Source of the DNA: Pseudomonadota bacterium
GTDB taxonomy: Bacteria; Myxococcota_A; Polyangia; Fen-1088
Assembly (NCBI GenBank): GCA_017881285.1
Contig: JADGRD010000035.1
Coordinates: forward strand, 1-13,642
DNA length: 13,642 nt
Reading direction: 5' to 3'
Made by a program: the position numbers and the translations under genes. Position 1 is the first letter of the stretch, and every line of letters starts with the position of its first letter. The notes under the pieces were generated by a model. It saw nothing but the letters and a program-made list of their open reading frames with translations, was not told the origin of the DNA and made no database searches. Positions 1 through 7,246 of this stretch are shown one piece after another.

Positions 1-441
1 CAGGGTTGCGTCGTTGTCCACCTCGCCGGTTTTGTTGTCGAGGAGCACGCCGCAGTGCCCGTGGGTGGTGTACTCGCACAGGCAGCAGTCCGCGGCCACG
101 ATGAGTTCCGGCGTGGTCTTCTTGATCTCTCGGATGGCCCTCTGGACGATCCCTTCCGGGTGCCAAGCCTCGCTGCCCACGCTGTCCTTCTTTTCGGGCA
201 GACCGAAGAGCATCGCCGACGGGATGCCGAGCTTGGCGATGCTCTCGGCTTCGCGGGCAAGCTGGTCGACCGAGAGGTGAAACTGGCCCGGCAGCGACGG
301 AATCTCCTTGTGCACCCCCTTGCCGGGGCAGACGAACAGGGGAGCCATCAAGTTGTCCACCGACAGGGTGGTTTCGCGAACCATGCGCCGCACGGCCTCG
401 GTGCGGCGGAGACGGCGGGGACGGGTTTCGGGGAATGACAT
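1..441 (-). CDS. hemB: Delta-aminolevulinic acid dehydratase (porphobilinogen synthase), N-terminal part
   Basis: This cytoplasmic enzyme condenses two 5-aminolevulinate molecules to porphobilinogen, the first common step of tetrapyrrole (heme) synthesis. The first 147 codons are present and the rest lies beyond the left edge. The start is the ATG at 441-439, giving MSFPETRPRRLRRTEAVRRM, followed by the family segment LMAPLFVCPGKG. The zinc-binding cysteine motif is intact: DCCLCEYTTHGHCG, with C120, C122 and C130 in the same register as the zinc ligands of the E. coli enzyme. This therefore looks like a zinc-dependent HemB rather than the magnesium-only type that replaces these cysteines with Asp/Ala. 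The start codon shares one base with the hemD stop (TAATG), so translation is probably coupled to hemD. Identification is secure; the catalytic lysines lie outside the window and were not checked. Confidence 0.96.
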   Translation of the reverse strand, partial: MSFPETRPRRLRRTEAVRRMVRETTLSVDNLMAPLFVCPGKGVHKEIPSLPGQFHLSVDQLAREAESIAKLGIPSAMLFGLPEKKDSVGSEAWHPEGIVQRAIREIKKTTPELIVAADCCLCEYTTHGHCGVLLDNKTGEVDNDATL

Positions 442-1220
442 TAGGGATCTCCTTGGCTGGTGCGTGAGCGCGCGATCGCGAGAATCAGGGCATCCACGTT
501 GGGGGTCCGGGCGACAGCGGGAAGAATTCCGTTCGCCGCAGCCTCCTTCGCCGTGCTCGGACCAATGACCGCGACCATCTTCCCGGCCAGCGACTCGCGG
601 CCGGCATGGGCCAGGTAAGCGCGCAGCGCCGAGGGGCTTGCAAAGGTGGCGACATCGAAAGCCGGGGCGGGGGCAAGATCGAACTTGGGCAGGGTCCGAT
701 ACGCTGTCACGACATCGACCACGCAGCCACGGGAGCGCAGGCTCTCGGCGAGCAGAGTTCGCCCGCCCTCCGCGATGGGAAAGAGCACGCGCGTCCCGGC
801 CGCCACGGAGCGAAACGCCTTCACCAGGCCTTCTTGCCGGTTGTCCTCCGGCAAGAGCGCGACCACGCCTCCGCCACCCTCGATGGCCCGCGCGGTCGTG
901 GGCCCGACGACGGCGATCTTGGCGCGCAACGTAGGTGGAAACCGCCGTCCCGGTAGGCGCGGAAGGATGAAGGCGACGGCGGTCTGGCTGGTGAAGACCA
1001 TCCAATCGTAGCCGGCGAGCCTGGCCAAGGCCTCGTCGAGATCCTGCCACGAGGTGGGCGGCACGATGGCGACGGTGGGGTAGGGAACGGGCTCGGCGCC
1101 CGCCGCCGCGAAGGCCATCGCCCAGTCATCCGCGCCCTCGCTCTTGGGGCGAGTGAGCAGGACGCGCAGACCGGCGAGCGAAACGTGCGGCATGGCGGGC
1201 CGGGATGACAGAAGCGGCAC
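441..1220 (-). CDS. hemD: Uroporphyrinogen-III synthase
   Basis: HemD cyclises hydroxymethylbilane with inversion of ring D to give uroporphyrinogen III, the branch point to heme, siroheme and cobalamin. The protein is 259 aa, typical for the family. It opens with GLRVLLTRPKSEGADDW (strand, then the RP motif near the N-terminus) and has the two-lobed alternating alpha/beta pattern. Family-like segments include DWMVFTSQTAVAFI, IAVVGPTTARAI, VLFPIAEGGR and VDVVTAYRT in the first two thirds, then FASPSALRAYL and VAVIGPSTAKEAAANG near the C-terminus. The family is poorly conserved, so the call rests on these patterns plus adjacency to hemB. The start given is GTG at 1220, 6 nt after the upstream HNH stop; ATG at 1193 (MPHVSLAGLRV) is an equally good alternative, since neither has a clear Shine-Dalgarno sequence. 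The stop overlaps the hemB start by one base. Confidence 0.93.
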   Translation of the reverse strand: MPLLSSRPAMPHVSLAGLRVLLTRPKSEGADDWAMAFAAAGAEPVPYPTVAIVPPTSWQDLDEALARLAGYDWMVFTSQTAVAFILPRLPGRRFPPTLRAKIAVVGPTTARAIEGGGGVVALLPEDNRQEGLVKAFRSVAAGTRVLFPIAEGGRTLLAESLRSRGCVVDVVTAYRTLPKFDLAPAPAFDVATFASPSALRAYLAHAGRESLAGKMVAVIGPSTAKEAAANGILPAVARTPNVDALILAIARSRTSQGDP

Positions 1221-1226
1221 GGGCGG

Positions 1227-1823
1227 CTACTCGACCAGCTCGGCGTTCCAGTACGACGCGTTGGGCAGGTCGAGAAACGGCAGCCAGTCCCGGTAGCGAA
1301 CGCTATCGGCCCCGGCCCGGAAGGTGGGCGTCCAACGGGGGCGCGTCGGAACCTTGAGCAGCTTGAGCCCGGCCTGCAACAGCGTGCGGGCACCCTTGGC
1401 GATGTTGCAGTCCACGCAGCAACACACGACGTTGTCCCAGGTCGTGCGACCCCCGCGTGAGCGCGGCACCACGTGATCGAGATTCAAGTCGGCGCGCGGA
1501 AGCTGGCGGCCGCAGTACTGGCAGGTGTTGTTGTCGCGCGTATAGATGTTGTGACGTGAGAAGCGCACCTTGGCGCGTGGGATGCGGTCGTAGACCTGCA
1601 GGAGGATGACCCGGGGCACGCGAATAGCGCGATTCACGGTGCGAATCACGTCGTCCCCCATCTCGGTGGAGAGCTCCATCCAGCTATCGAAATCGAAGGT
1701 GCGAAACGGCCGATCCACGGCCTGCGCCGCGCCCATGTAGAGGAGAGCGAAGGCCCGCTTCACGTTGGTCACGTGGATGGGCTGGAAATGCCGGTTGAGC
1801 ACCAGGACCGCCGAGTTGATCAC
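1227..1823 (-). CDS. HNH endonuclease-domain protein heading the hem cluster
   Basis: This 198-aa protein has a C-terminal HNH (beta-beta-alpha metal) domain. Visible elements are a zinc-knuckle pair CQYC (C101, C104) and CVDC (C136, C139), the nuclease core LNLDHVVPRSRGG with D116 and H117, the following WDN (129-131), and NIAKG after the last cysteine. All residues expected for an active HNH fold are present. Residues 1-80 (MINSAVLVLNRHFQPIHVTN...) match the conserved N-terminal region of a widespread chromosomal HNH family whose function is, to my knowledge, not established. It is not a homing-type or restriction-linked nuclease by context: no methyltransferase or intron is nearby. The GTG start at 1823 is supported by an excellent Shine-Dalgarno (GGGGAGG, 5 nt before the start). 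The stop lies 6 nt before the hemD GTG, so it is the first gene of a probable HNH-hemD-hemB transcript. Confidence 0.88.
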   Translation of the reverse strand: MINSAVLVLNRHFQPIHVTNVKRAFALLYMGAAQAVDRPFRTFDFDSWMELSTEMGDDVIRTVNRAIRVPRVILLQVYDRIPRAKVRFSRHNIYTRDNNTCQYCGRQLPRADLNLDHVVPRSRGGRTTWDNVVCCCVDCNIAKGARTLLQAGLKLLKVPTRPRWTPTFRAGADSVRYRDWLPFLDLPNASYWNAELVE

Positions 1824-1870
1824 GACGTCCTCCCCTGGTGGGAAGGGGCGGACGCCGGAAGGCGACCCGC

Positions 1871-1890
1871 GCGGGCACTCGTCTGCCCGC
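1871..1890. repeat. Perfect 7-bp inverted repeat in the leader of the HNH gene
   Basis: GCGGGCA (1871-1877) and TGCCCGC (1884-1890) are perfect inverted complements around a 6-nt loop. The element lies about 50 bp upstream of the HNH start, inside its presumed untranslated leader. There is no T-tract on either side, so it is not a conventional intrinsic terminator. It could be an mRNA hairpin or a dyad operator. In DNA this GC-rich a stem of this size can also arise by chance. Confidence 0.4.
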
Positions 1891-1969
1891 CGCCCTTGCC
1901 AGAGCAGCGATTCAAGCCATGCCGCCGCAGCGGCCTATACCAGTCGGCCGCATCCATGATGCCAGCGAT

Positions 1970-1998
1970 ATGCTAACAGACGGAGGGATGGTGGGCAA
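1970..1998 (-). promoter_or_regulatory. Candidate sigma70-type promoter for the HNH-hemD-hemB cluster
   Basis: Read on the minus strand, TTGCCC (1998-1993) and TAGCAT (1975-1970) are separated by exactly 17 bp. They keep the TTG of the -35 consensus and four of six -10 bases. Transcription would start near 1963 and leave a leader of about 140 nt before the GTG at 1823. This is pattern matching by eye in a GC-rich region, so it is only a candidate. Confidence 0.3.
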
Positions 1999-2019
1999 AG
2001 GCGCTACAATGGATCCGCC

Positions 2020-4161
2020 GTGAATACGCAGATGCTCTCGGCCCTGGTCGCCGCCATCGTCGGACTCGCCGTCGGTGGTGCCGTCTTGCTGCGCGACCCG
2101 CGGCGGAGCGTGCACGTGCTCTTCGCGACCTTCGCCTTCAACGTGGCGGTGCAGCGGCTACTCCACTTCCTCGGCTCGACCCAGGAATCCGGCTCGCTCC
2201 TGCGCTGGGCGGCCATGCTCGCCGCGGTGTCCCTGCCGGCCACGGCGCAGCGGTTCTTCCGCGCCTTTCTTGGCGACGAAGCCGGCCCGCCGCCCATGTC
2301 GCGCATCACGCTGGCCGGGGCGGTGGTGCTCTATCTCGCGCTACTTTCCAGCCTCTTTCTCACGACGCCGGTCCACACCAACCAGTGGTTCTACCTGGGC
2401 CTGCTTACGTACGTCTTCCTCGGGCTCTACCTCTCGGTCTACTACCTCTATCGCCGCTACCGGCGCACTCCGTCGCGGGTCGAGAAGATCCGCCTGCTCT
2501 ACCTGCTCGTCGGCGGCCTGGCCACGGTGACGGCCGCGGCGCTCGACCTGGTTCCCTGGATGCCGTCGCTCGGGAACATCCTCATCACCATCTACCTCTA
2601 TTTCCTCTCGCAGACGCTCGTCCGCTACCGGCTCCTCGACCTCAACGAACTGCTGGGCCGCATGGTGGTGCTGGCCGCGCTCGCCAGTATCGCCACCCTC
2701 ATCTTCGGTCTGCTGCTCATCAAGCTCGTCGACCTCAACGAGATCGGCCTCCTCTTCCTCAACGCGCTCATCGCGTCCACCGCCATCATCATCGTCTTCG
2801 AGCCCCTGCGCGCGTTGCTCGAGCGCGTGGTGAATCGCTGGATGTTCCAGGAAAAGTACGAGCTCTTCCGCCGCATCGAGCGCCTACGCACCGACCTCAT
2901 GAACGTCATCGACGTGCGCGACCTGGTGCCGCGGGTGCTTTCCGCGCTCGAGGACTCGCGGCGCGTGACGCACGCCTCGATGTACATCGTGGATCCCGAC
3001 GGCTCGGCCTACGACCTCATCGGGCACGTGGGGCCGCGGCCCGAGGGACGCATCGACGCCGTCGCGCACCGTGGCTTCCTCGAACGCCTGCGCCGCGCCG
3101 GCGTGGTTTCCGTCGAGGGACTCGAGCGCGAGCTGCTCGCCCTGCGCAACCGGCAGGGTGAGGAGCGCGAGGCGCTTCTGCTCGTGGTCCGCGCCCTCGA
3201 GCTGGTGAATGCCTCCGTGGTCCTTGCCATCCTCGGCGAGGAACAGCTCCTCGGCATGCTGGTCCTGCGCGACGAGCGCCTACGCGAGGCCTATTCCTCG
3301 GAGGAAATCGAGCTCTTCCGCAGCGTGGCCGCCTCCATCGGCGTGACCTTGCAGAACTCGCAGATCTACGAACGCATGAAGGAGCGCGATCGTCTCGCGG
3401 CGTTGGGCCAGATGGCCGCCGGCCTGGCGCACGAGATCCGAAACCCGCTCGGCTCGATCAAGGGCGCGGCCCAATACCTGCAACCCGTCGGGGGCCAGCA
3501 GCCCGAGGGCGGCACGCGCGAATTCCTCGGCATCATCGTCGAGGAAGTCGACCGGCTGAACAAGATCGTTTCGCAATTCCTCGACTACGCGCGCCCCTAC
3601 CGCGGCGAGCAAAGTCCGCTCGACGTCAACGACGTGGTTCGCAAGACCCTCAACCTCATCGAGAGAGAGCGCAGCGGCTCGCACGTCGAGATCGTCATGA
3701 ACCTGGTCGACGGGTTGCCGCCGGTGCGCGCCGACGCCCAACAACTTCGCCAGGTCATCCTCAACCTGACCCTCAACGCCTTCGACGCCATGCCACAAGG
3801 CGGGCGCTTGCAGGTCACGACCAGCCTGCGCCGGTCGACCCGGCGTGGCGCCGCCGCCGCCTTCCTGGAAATTCGCTTCCGCGACGACGGCATTGGGATT
3901 CCCCTCGCCGATCTACGCAACCTGTTCGTTCCCTTCTTCACGACCAAGGAAAAGGGGACTGGCCTGGGGTTGGCCATCAGTCAGCGCATCATCGAGAACC
4001 ACGGCGGCACCATCGAGGTGCGCTCGCAATCCGGCTCGGGCGCGACCTTCACCGTGCTCCTCCCCGTCGAGGCCGACGCCTACGCCTCGTACGCCGAGGC
4101 CAGAAAGTCGGTGCCCCCAGGCACGCGCAAACCCACTTCGGCAGCCGTGAGCCCGAAGTAA
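2020..4161 (+). CDS. Orphan multi-TM, GAF-containing sensor histidine kinase
   Basis: This 713-aa inner-membrane histidine kinase would sense a membrane or cytoplasmic cue and phosphorylate an unidentified response regulator. Residues about 5-265 hold a series of hydrophobic helices (roughly eight or nine), followed by the linker NRWMFQEKYELF (from 272). A GAF-like region spans about 290-450. The dimerisation domain contains AAGLAHEIRNPLGSIKG with phospho-acceptor H471. The ATPase domain has an N-box with N586 (LILNLTLNAFDAM-like), G1 box DDGIGIP (D623), F-box FVPFFTTKEKG and G2 box GTGLGLAIS (646-654). All catalytic motifs are intact, and the NtrB/AtoS-like H-box and ATPase class is clear. 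No receiver or regulator gene is adjacent. The GTG start at 2020 has no Shine-Dalgarno, and ATG at 2032 is an alternative. TACAAT at 2005-2010 resembles a -10 element that would give an almost leaderless mRNA, but no -35 is visible. The gene ends 13 nt from the convergent proB stop. Confidence 0.95.
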   Translation: MNTQMLSALVAAIVGLAVGGAVLLRDPRRSVHVLFATFAFNVAVQRLLHFLGSTQESGSLLRWAAMLAAVSLPATAQRFFRAFLGDEAGPPPMSRITLAGAVVLYLALLSSLFLTTPVHTNQWFYLGLLTYVFLGLYLSVYYLYRRYRRTPSRVEKIRLLYLLVGGLATVTAAALDLVPWMPSLGNILITIYLYFLSQTLVRYRLLDLNELLGRMVVLAALASIATLIFGLLLIKLVDLNEIGLLFLNALIASTAIIIVFEPLRALLERVVNRWMFQEKYELFRRIERLRTDLMNVIDVRDLVPRVLSALEDSRRVTHASMYIVDPDGSAYDLIGHVGPRPEGRIDAVAHRGFLERLRRAGVVSVEGLERELLALRNRQGEEREALLLVVRALELVNASVVLAILGEEQLLGMLVLRDERLREAYSSEEIELFRSVAASIGVTLQNSQIYERMKERDRLAALGQMAAGLAHEIRNPLGSIKGAAQYLQPVGGQQPEGGTREFLGIIVEEVDRLNKIVSQFLDYARPYRGEQSPLDVNDVVRKTLNLIERERSGSHVEIVMNLVDGLPPVRADAQQLRQVILNLTLNAFDAMPQGGRLQVTTSLRRSTRRGAAAAFLEIRFRDDGIGIPLADLRNLFVPFFTTKEKGTGLGLAISQRIIENHGGTIEVRSQSGSGATFTVLLPVEADAYASYAEARKSVPPGTRKPTSAAVSPK

Positions 4162-4174
4162 AACCAGAGAGAGT

Positions 4175-5353
4175 CTAGGTGGTGCCCATCACCAAGTTGT
4201 CCCGCGTGATGAGCGCGTCGTAGCCGCGGTAGCCGAGCACGGCGTCGATCTCGTCGGACTGGCGGCCGGCCAGCTTGCGGCAGGCGTCGGCATCGTAGTT
4301 GACCATACCGCGCCCGCGCACGCGGCCGCTGCCGTCGTGGATCTCGACCACGTCGCCCTTGTCGAAGCTGCCCTCGACGGCGATGACGCCCACGGGCAGG
4401 AGCGAGGCCTTGCCCTTTTCCAGCGCACGTAAGGCGCCGTCGTTGGCCACCAGGACGCCGAATCGCTTACTCGCCACCGCGATGAAGCGCATCCGCGCAC
4501 GCCGCGGATCGGGCGTGGGCACCAGCGTCCCGACATCCTCGCCGGCCAGAATTCTGGCGAGAACGCCCGCTTCCGAGCCGTTGGCGATGACGACCGACGT
4601 GCCCTCGGCCGTGGCCAGTCGCGCCGCCTCCAGTTTGCTTATCATGCCGCCGGTGCCGCCGCTCGACGAGCCGCCGGCTCTGCTCAGGGCCTCGCCGTCG
4701 ACGGTCGCCAGCAGGGGAATGCGCGTGGCCCTGGCATCGACCTTGGGGTTGGCGGTGAAAAGCCCGTCCACGTTGGTGAGCAGCACGAGCAAGTCGGCGT
4801 CGAGCGCGACCGCGACCCGCGCGGCCAGCCCGTCGTTGTCGCCGAAGACGCGCATGGGTGCCTCGGCGCCCTGGCGCCGCTGGTATTCGACCAGCTCGCG
4901 AATGCTGACGCTGTCGTTTTCGTTGAGTACCGGCACCGCGCCCAGCTCCAGCAGCCGCATCAGCGTCGTGCGCACGCACAGCGCGCGGTCGCGATCGCCC
5001 AGATCTTCCTGGGTCAGGAGCACCTGCGCCGCAATGAGCCCCTGCTTGGAAAAGGCCTCGGCATAGGCGGCCATGAGCTGCCCCTGACCGACGGCGGCAC
5101 AGGCCTGGCGCAGGCCAAGCGAGCGCGGCCGTTGCCGTAGACCGAGCAGCCGCAGGCCCATGCCGACCGCGCCCGAGGTCACCAGCACCACCTCACGCCC
5201 CCCCTTGCGCTCGCGCGCGAGGCCGTCGACCAGGTGAGCCACGCGCCCCACCGCCAGCTCGAAATCCTCGGTCGTCACGACGTGCGTGCCGACCTTGACC
5301 ACCAGGCGGTGGGCTTGCTGAAGCGTGGCGCGGGCTGCGCTCTCCTGACTCAT
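4175..5353 (-). CDS. proB: Glutamate 5-kinase with C-terminal PUA domain
   Basis: ProB phosphorylates L-glutamate to gamma-glutamyl phosphate, the first committed and normally proline-inhibited step of proline synthesis in the cytoplasm. The amino-acid kinase domain starts at HRLVVKVGTHVV (K20, G22, T23 from the chosen start). It continues with VLVTSGAVGMG, QACAAVGQGQLM, LNENDSVS, VFGDNDGLAARVA, LLTNVDGLF and GGTGGMISKLEAA, all conserved family segments. The C-terminal third is a PUA domain (SFDKGDVVEIHDGSG, then KLAGRQSDEIDAVLGYRGYD). Length from the ATG at 5353 is 392 aa, close to the usual 370 or so. A GTG at 5407 is in frame and would add 18 residues, but it would overlap the divergent proC start and extends beyond the usual N-terminus, so the ATG is preferred. 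No clear Shine-Dalgarno precedes it. proA is not in the window. Confidence 0.95.
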   Translation of the reverse strand: MSQESAARATLQQAHRLVVKVGTHVVTTEDFELAVGRVAHLVDGLARERKGGREVVLVTSGAVGMGLRLLGLRQRPRSLGLRQACAAVGQGQLMAAYAEAFSKQGLIAAQVLLTQEDLGDRDRALCVRTTLMRLLELGAVPVLNENDSVSIRELVEYQRRQGAEAPMRVFGDNDGLAARVAVALDADLLVLLTNVDGLFTANPKVDARATRIPLLATVDGEALSRAGGSSSGGTGGMISKLEAARLATAEGTSVVIANGSEAGVLARILAGEDVGTLVPTPDPRRARMRFIAVASKRFGVLVANDGALRALEKGKASLLPVGVIAVEGSFDKGDVVEIHDGSGRVRGRGMVNYDADACRKLAGRQSDEIDAVLGYRGYDALITRDNLVMGTT

Positions 5354-5400
5354 GTTGGCGGCGACTTTACCTTGGACGCGCTTCGTGTGGTAATGCGCGT
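5354..5400. promoter_or_regulatory. Divergent proB/proC intergenic region with overlapping candidate promoters
   Basis: Only 47 bp separate the two start codons, so both promoters must lie here or inside the opposite gene. On the minus strand TTACCA (5393-5388) and TAAAGT (5369-5364) are 18 bp apart, placing a start close to the proB ATG. On the plus strand TAATGC (5391-5396) could serve as a proC -10, but no good -35 is seen. Neither gene has a visible Shine-Dalgarno, so nearly leaderless transcripts are possible. The assignment is by eye and weak. Confidence 0.3.
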
Positions 5401-6219
5401 GTGACACTTCTCGAAGCCAAGCAATCCCTGGGTATTATCGGCTGCGGCACCATGGGCGAGGCCATCGTGCGCGGCATCCTTCGTTCGGGCGGCCTTGCGC
5501 CGACGCAGATCTTCGCCAGCGACGCGCGCGCCGAGGTCGCGGCGGCCCTGGCGGCCAACCACGGCATCCGCACCGGCACCGACAACCTGGCCGTGGCCAT
5601 GGCGTGCGACGTGGCGCTCCTCGCGGTCAAGCCCCATCAAATGGCCGCCGTGCTTGGTAACGATGCCATGCGCGTGGCCCTGGCCCACAAGCTGGTGATC
5701 AGCATCGCCGCGGGTGTTCGCCTGGAGAAGCTGTGCGGCTACCTGCCGAAGAGCGCCACGATCCGTGCCATGCCCAACACGCCCGCGTTGATCGGCGAGG
5801 GGATGGCGGGACTGGCCCGCGGCAAGGGCACGAGCGACGAGCAGATGGCCCTCGGCCTGGCGCTCTTCGCCGCCGTCGGAAAATCCCAAGAAGTTGACGA
5901 AGCCCACATGGACATCGTGACCGCGCTCGTGGGGAGCGGCCCCGCCTTCGTCTTCGTGATGATCGACGCCCTTGCCGACGGCGCGGTCCGGCTTGGCCTG
6001 CGCCGCGACACCGCCGTTGCCATGGCGGCGCAAATGGTGCAGGGCGCGGCCCGCATGGTCGTGCAAACCGGCAGGCATCCGGCCGCGCTCAAGGATCAGG
6101 TCACCACGCCCGGCGGCTGCACCGCCGCCGGCCTCTCGGTGATGGAGGACGGCAAGATCCGCTCGGTCCTGGCCCGCACCATCGAGGAGACCGCAAGGGT
6201 GGCGGGGAAGCTGGGGTAG
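5401..6219 (+). CDS. proC: Pyrroline-5-carboxylate reductase
   Basis: ProC reduces 1-pyrroline-5-carboxylate to L-proline with NAD(P)H, the last step of proline synthesis. The 272-aa length is normal. The N-terminal Rossmann motif is SLGIIGCGTMGEAIVRG (G11, G14, G16, G19). The substrate and dimerisation region carries RAMPNTPALIGEGMAGL, and LVGSGPAFVFVMIDALADG is the conserved helix. The C-terminal signature is TTPGGCTAAGLSVMEDG, with Cys in place of the commoner Thr after PGG. GTG at 5401 is the only start that leaves the nucleotide-binding strand complete. It is divergent from proB, so both proline enzymes flank one short regulatory region. proC ends 101 bp before the pirin gene. Confidence 0.95.
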   Translation: MTLLEAKQSLGIIGCGTMGEAIVRGILRSGGLAPTQIFASDARAEVAAALAANHGIRTGTDNLAVAMACDVALLAVKPHQMAAVLGNDAMRVALAHKLVISIAAGVRLEKLCGYLPKSATIRAMPNTPALIGEGMAGLARGKGTSDEQMALGLALFAAVGKSQEVDEAHMDIVTALVGSGPAFVFVMIDALADGAVRLGLRRDTAVAMAAQMVQGAARMVVQTGRHPAALKDQVTTPGGCTAAGLSVMEDGKIRSVLARTIEETARVAGKLG

Positions 6220-6232
6220 TGCTTTCGCACTT

Positions 6233-6250
6233 CAGAGGGCGCAGAGGGTG
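6233..6250 (+). repeat. Tandem 9-bp direct repeat
   Basis: CAGAGGGCG (6233-6241) is followed immediately by CAGAGGGTG (6242-6250), matching at eight of nine positions. It lies just after the proC stop. It resembles, from general memory only, the degenerate CGCAGAG-type intergenic repeats found in many environmental bacteria. With one pair here, chance cannot be excluded. Confidence 0.35.
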
Positions 6251-6260
6251 ACGAGAGCAC

Positions 6261-6301
6261 GGGGGCCGGAGAAGCTGGGTTTGCCGAATCTTCCTGCCCC
6301 C
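6261..6301 (+). terminator. GC-rich hairpin between proC and the pirin gene, possible proC terminator
   Basis: GGGGGC (6261-6266) pairs perfectly with GCCCCC (6296-6301). After one C/T mismatch the stem continues with GGA (6268-6270) against TCC (6292-6294) and a possible G-T pair, leaving a loop of about 19 nt. No T-run follows, so it is not a textbook rho-independent terminator. It could weaken transcription leaving proC, stabilise the proC 3' end, or sit in the pirin leader, whose ATG lies 20 nt downstream. Nothing else is recognisable in the 101-bp spacer apart from the tandem repeat at 6233-6250. Confidence 0.4.
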
Positions 6302-6320
6302 AAGGGCCATCCAACTGGGC

Positions 6321-7193
6321 ATGACGATTCGACCCATCGAGCAAATCATTCGGCCCCAACCGACGGTTGAGGGCGCGGGTGTCCACCTGATTCGCAGCAT
6401 CGGGACGCGGCAGCTCACCAACCTCGACCCGTTCCTCTTACTCGATCATTTCGAATCCTCGACGCCGGCCGACTATCGCGCTGGTTTTCCTTTTCACCCG
6501 CACCGCGGCATCGAGACCGTGACCATCCTGCGCACCGGAGAGGTGCGCCATGGCGACTCGCTGGGCCACAGCGGCGCCATCCATGGCGGTGACATCCAGT
6601 GGATGACCTCGGGCAGCGGCATCCTGCACGAAGAGATGCCCGTGGTGCGTCCCGAAGGGATATCGGGGTTGCAAATTTGGCTGAACCTGCCGGCGCGCGA
6701 GAAGATGACCCGGCCCAAGTACCGGGATCTGCGCGCGGACCAGCTGGAGGATAGGGTCACCGACGACGGCGCCAGGTTGCGCGTGATCGCCGGCGAGGCC
6801 GAGGGCGGCCGCAGCAAAGGGCCGGTTTCCGGACTTTCCGTTGCGCCCAAATTCATCGATGTCGTCTTGCCCGCCGGCGCGCTCTTTCGCGAGGAGATCC
6901 CCGCTGGCCATAGGGCGTTCGCCTACCTGGATCGCGGCCGGGTGAGCTTCGGCGAGCCCGACCGCCTGCAATCCGTGGATGGTCCCGCCCTGGTGGTCTT
7001 CGGCGACGGCGACTTCGTGTGCGCCGAGGGCGGCGCCCGCGGCGGCCGCTTCTTGCTCGCCGCGGCCAAGCCGCTGCACGAGCCCATCGCCCGCTACGGC
7101 CCCTTCGTGATGAACACGGCCGAGGAGATTCAGCAAACCCTGTCCGACCTGCGCAGCGGCCACTTCATCCGCGAAGAAGCCGCCACCGCCTAG
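6321..7193 (+). CDS. Pirin-family cupin protein
   Basis: Pirins are bicupin metalloproteins; some bacterial members have quercetinase (quercetin 2,3-dioxygenase) activity and others act as regulatory partners, so the substrate cannot be inferred from sequence. The 290-aa protein starts FLLLDHFESS and FPFHPHRGIETVTILR, the hallmark of the N-terminal pirin cupin. The metal ligands of characterised pirins are all present: H59 and H61 in HPHRG, H103 and E105 in GILHEEMP. The second cupin spans about 165-285, with the inter-cupin segment near GLQIWLNLPAREKM. Length and motif order match the family. The ATG at 6321 has no strong Shine-Dalgarno, but the reading from MTIRPIEQIIRP agrees with the usual pirin N-terminus. 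It sits 53 bp before lipoprotein A on the same strand, so readthrough into that operon is possible, but no functional link is evident. Confidence 0.93.
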   Translation: MTIRPIEQIIRPQPTVEGAGVHLIRSIGTRQLTNLDPFLLLDHFESSTPADYRAGFPFHPHRGIETVTILRTGEVRHGDSLGHSGAIHGGDIQWMTSGSGILHEEMPVVRPEGISGLQIWLNLPAREKMTRPKYRDLRADQLEDRVTDDGARLRVIAGEAEGGRSKGPVSGLSVAPKFIDVVLPAGALFREEIPAGHRAFAYLDRGRVSFGEPDRLQSVDGPALVVFGDGDFVCAEGGARGGRFLLAAAKPLHEPIARYGPFVMNTAEEIQQTLSDLRSGHFIREEAATA

Positions 7194-7222
7194 AGTTGCA
7201 GAATTTTCGCGCGACGGTGTCA

Positions 7223-7242
7223 GTCTCTCCGGAAGGAGACAC
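7223..7242 (+). promoter_or_regulatory. Leader hairpin that could hide the lipoprotein A ribosome-binding site
   Basis: TCTCC (7226-7230) and GGAGA (7235-7239) form a perfect 5-bp stem closed by GGAA (7231-7234), a GNRA-type tetraloop. Beyond a C/C mismatch, G7223-C7242 and T7224-A7241 can also pair. The Shine-Dalgarno AAGGAG (7233-7238, 8 nt before the ATG at 7247) lies in the loop and 3' arm of this stem. Folding would therefore compete with ribosome binding to the first gene of the operon. The pairing is visible; the regulatory role is inference. Confidence 0.4.
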
Positions 7243-7246
7243 ACCC

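Noticed and set aside
4162..4174. A terminator between the kinase and proB
   Set aside because: The 13-bp gap has no inverted repeat or T-tract and is too short for one.
5354..5407. proB starting at GTG 5407
   Set aside because: It would add 18 residues (SHAHYHTKRVQGK...) beyond the usual family N-terminus and overlap the divergent proC start; ATG 5353 fits better.
7201..7225. An ECF-type autoregulatory promoter, GAATTT then GTC 16 bp later
   Set aside because: It is only loosely like the AAC-containing -35 of ECF promoters, and the implied start near 7232 would fall inside the leader hairpin and leave a very short leader. Not strong enough to annotate.
7019..7246. N-terminal extension of lipoprotein A into the pirin gene
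   Set aside because: The upstream frame is Arg-rich and overlaps pirin, while ATG 7247 has a good Shine-Dalgarno and begins a signal peptide.
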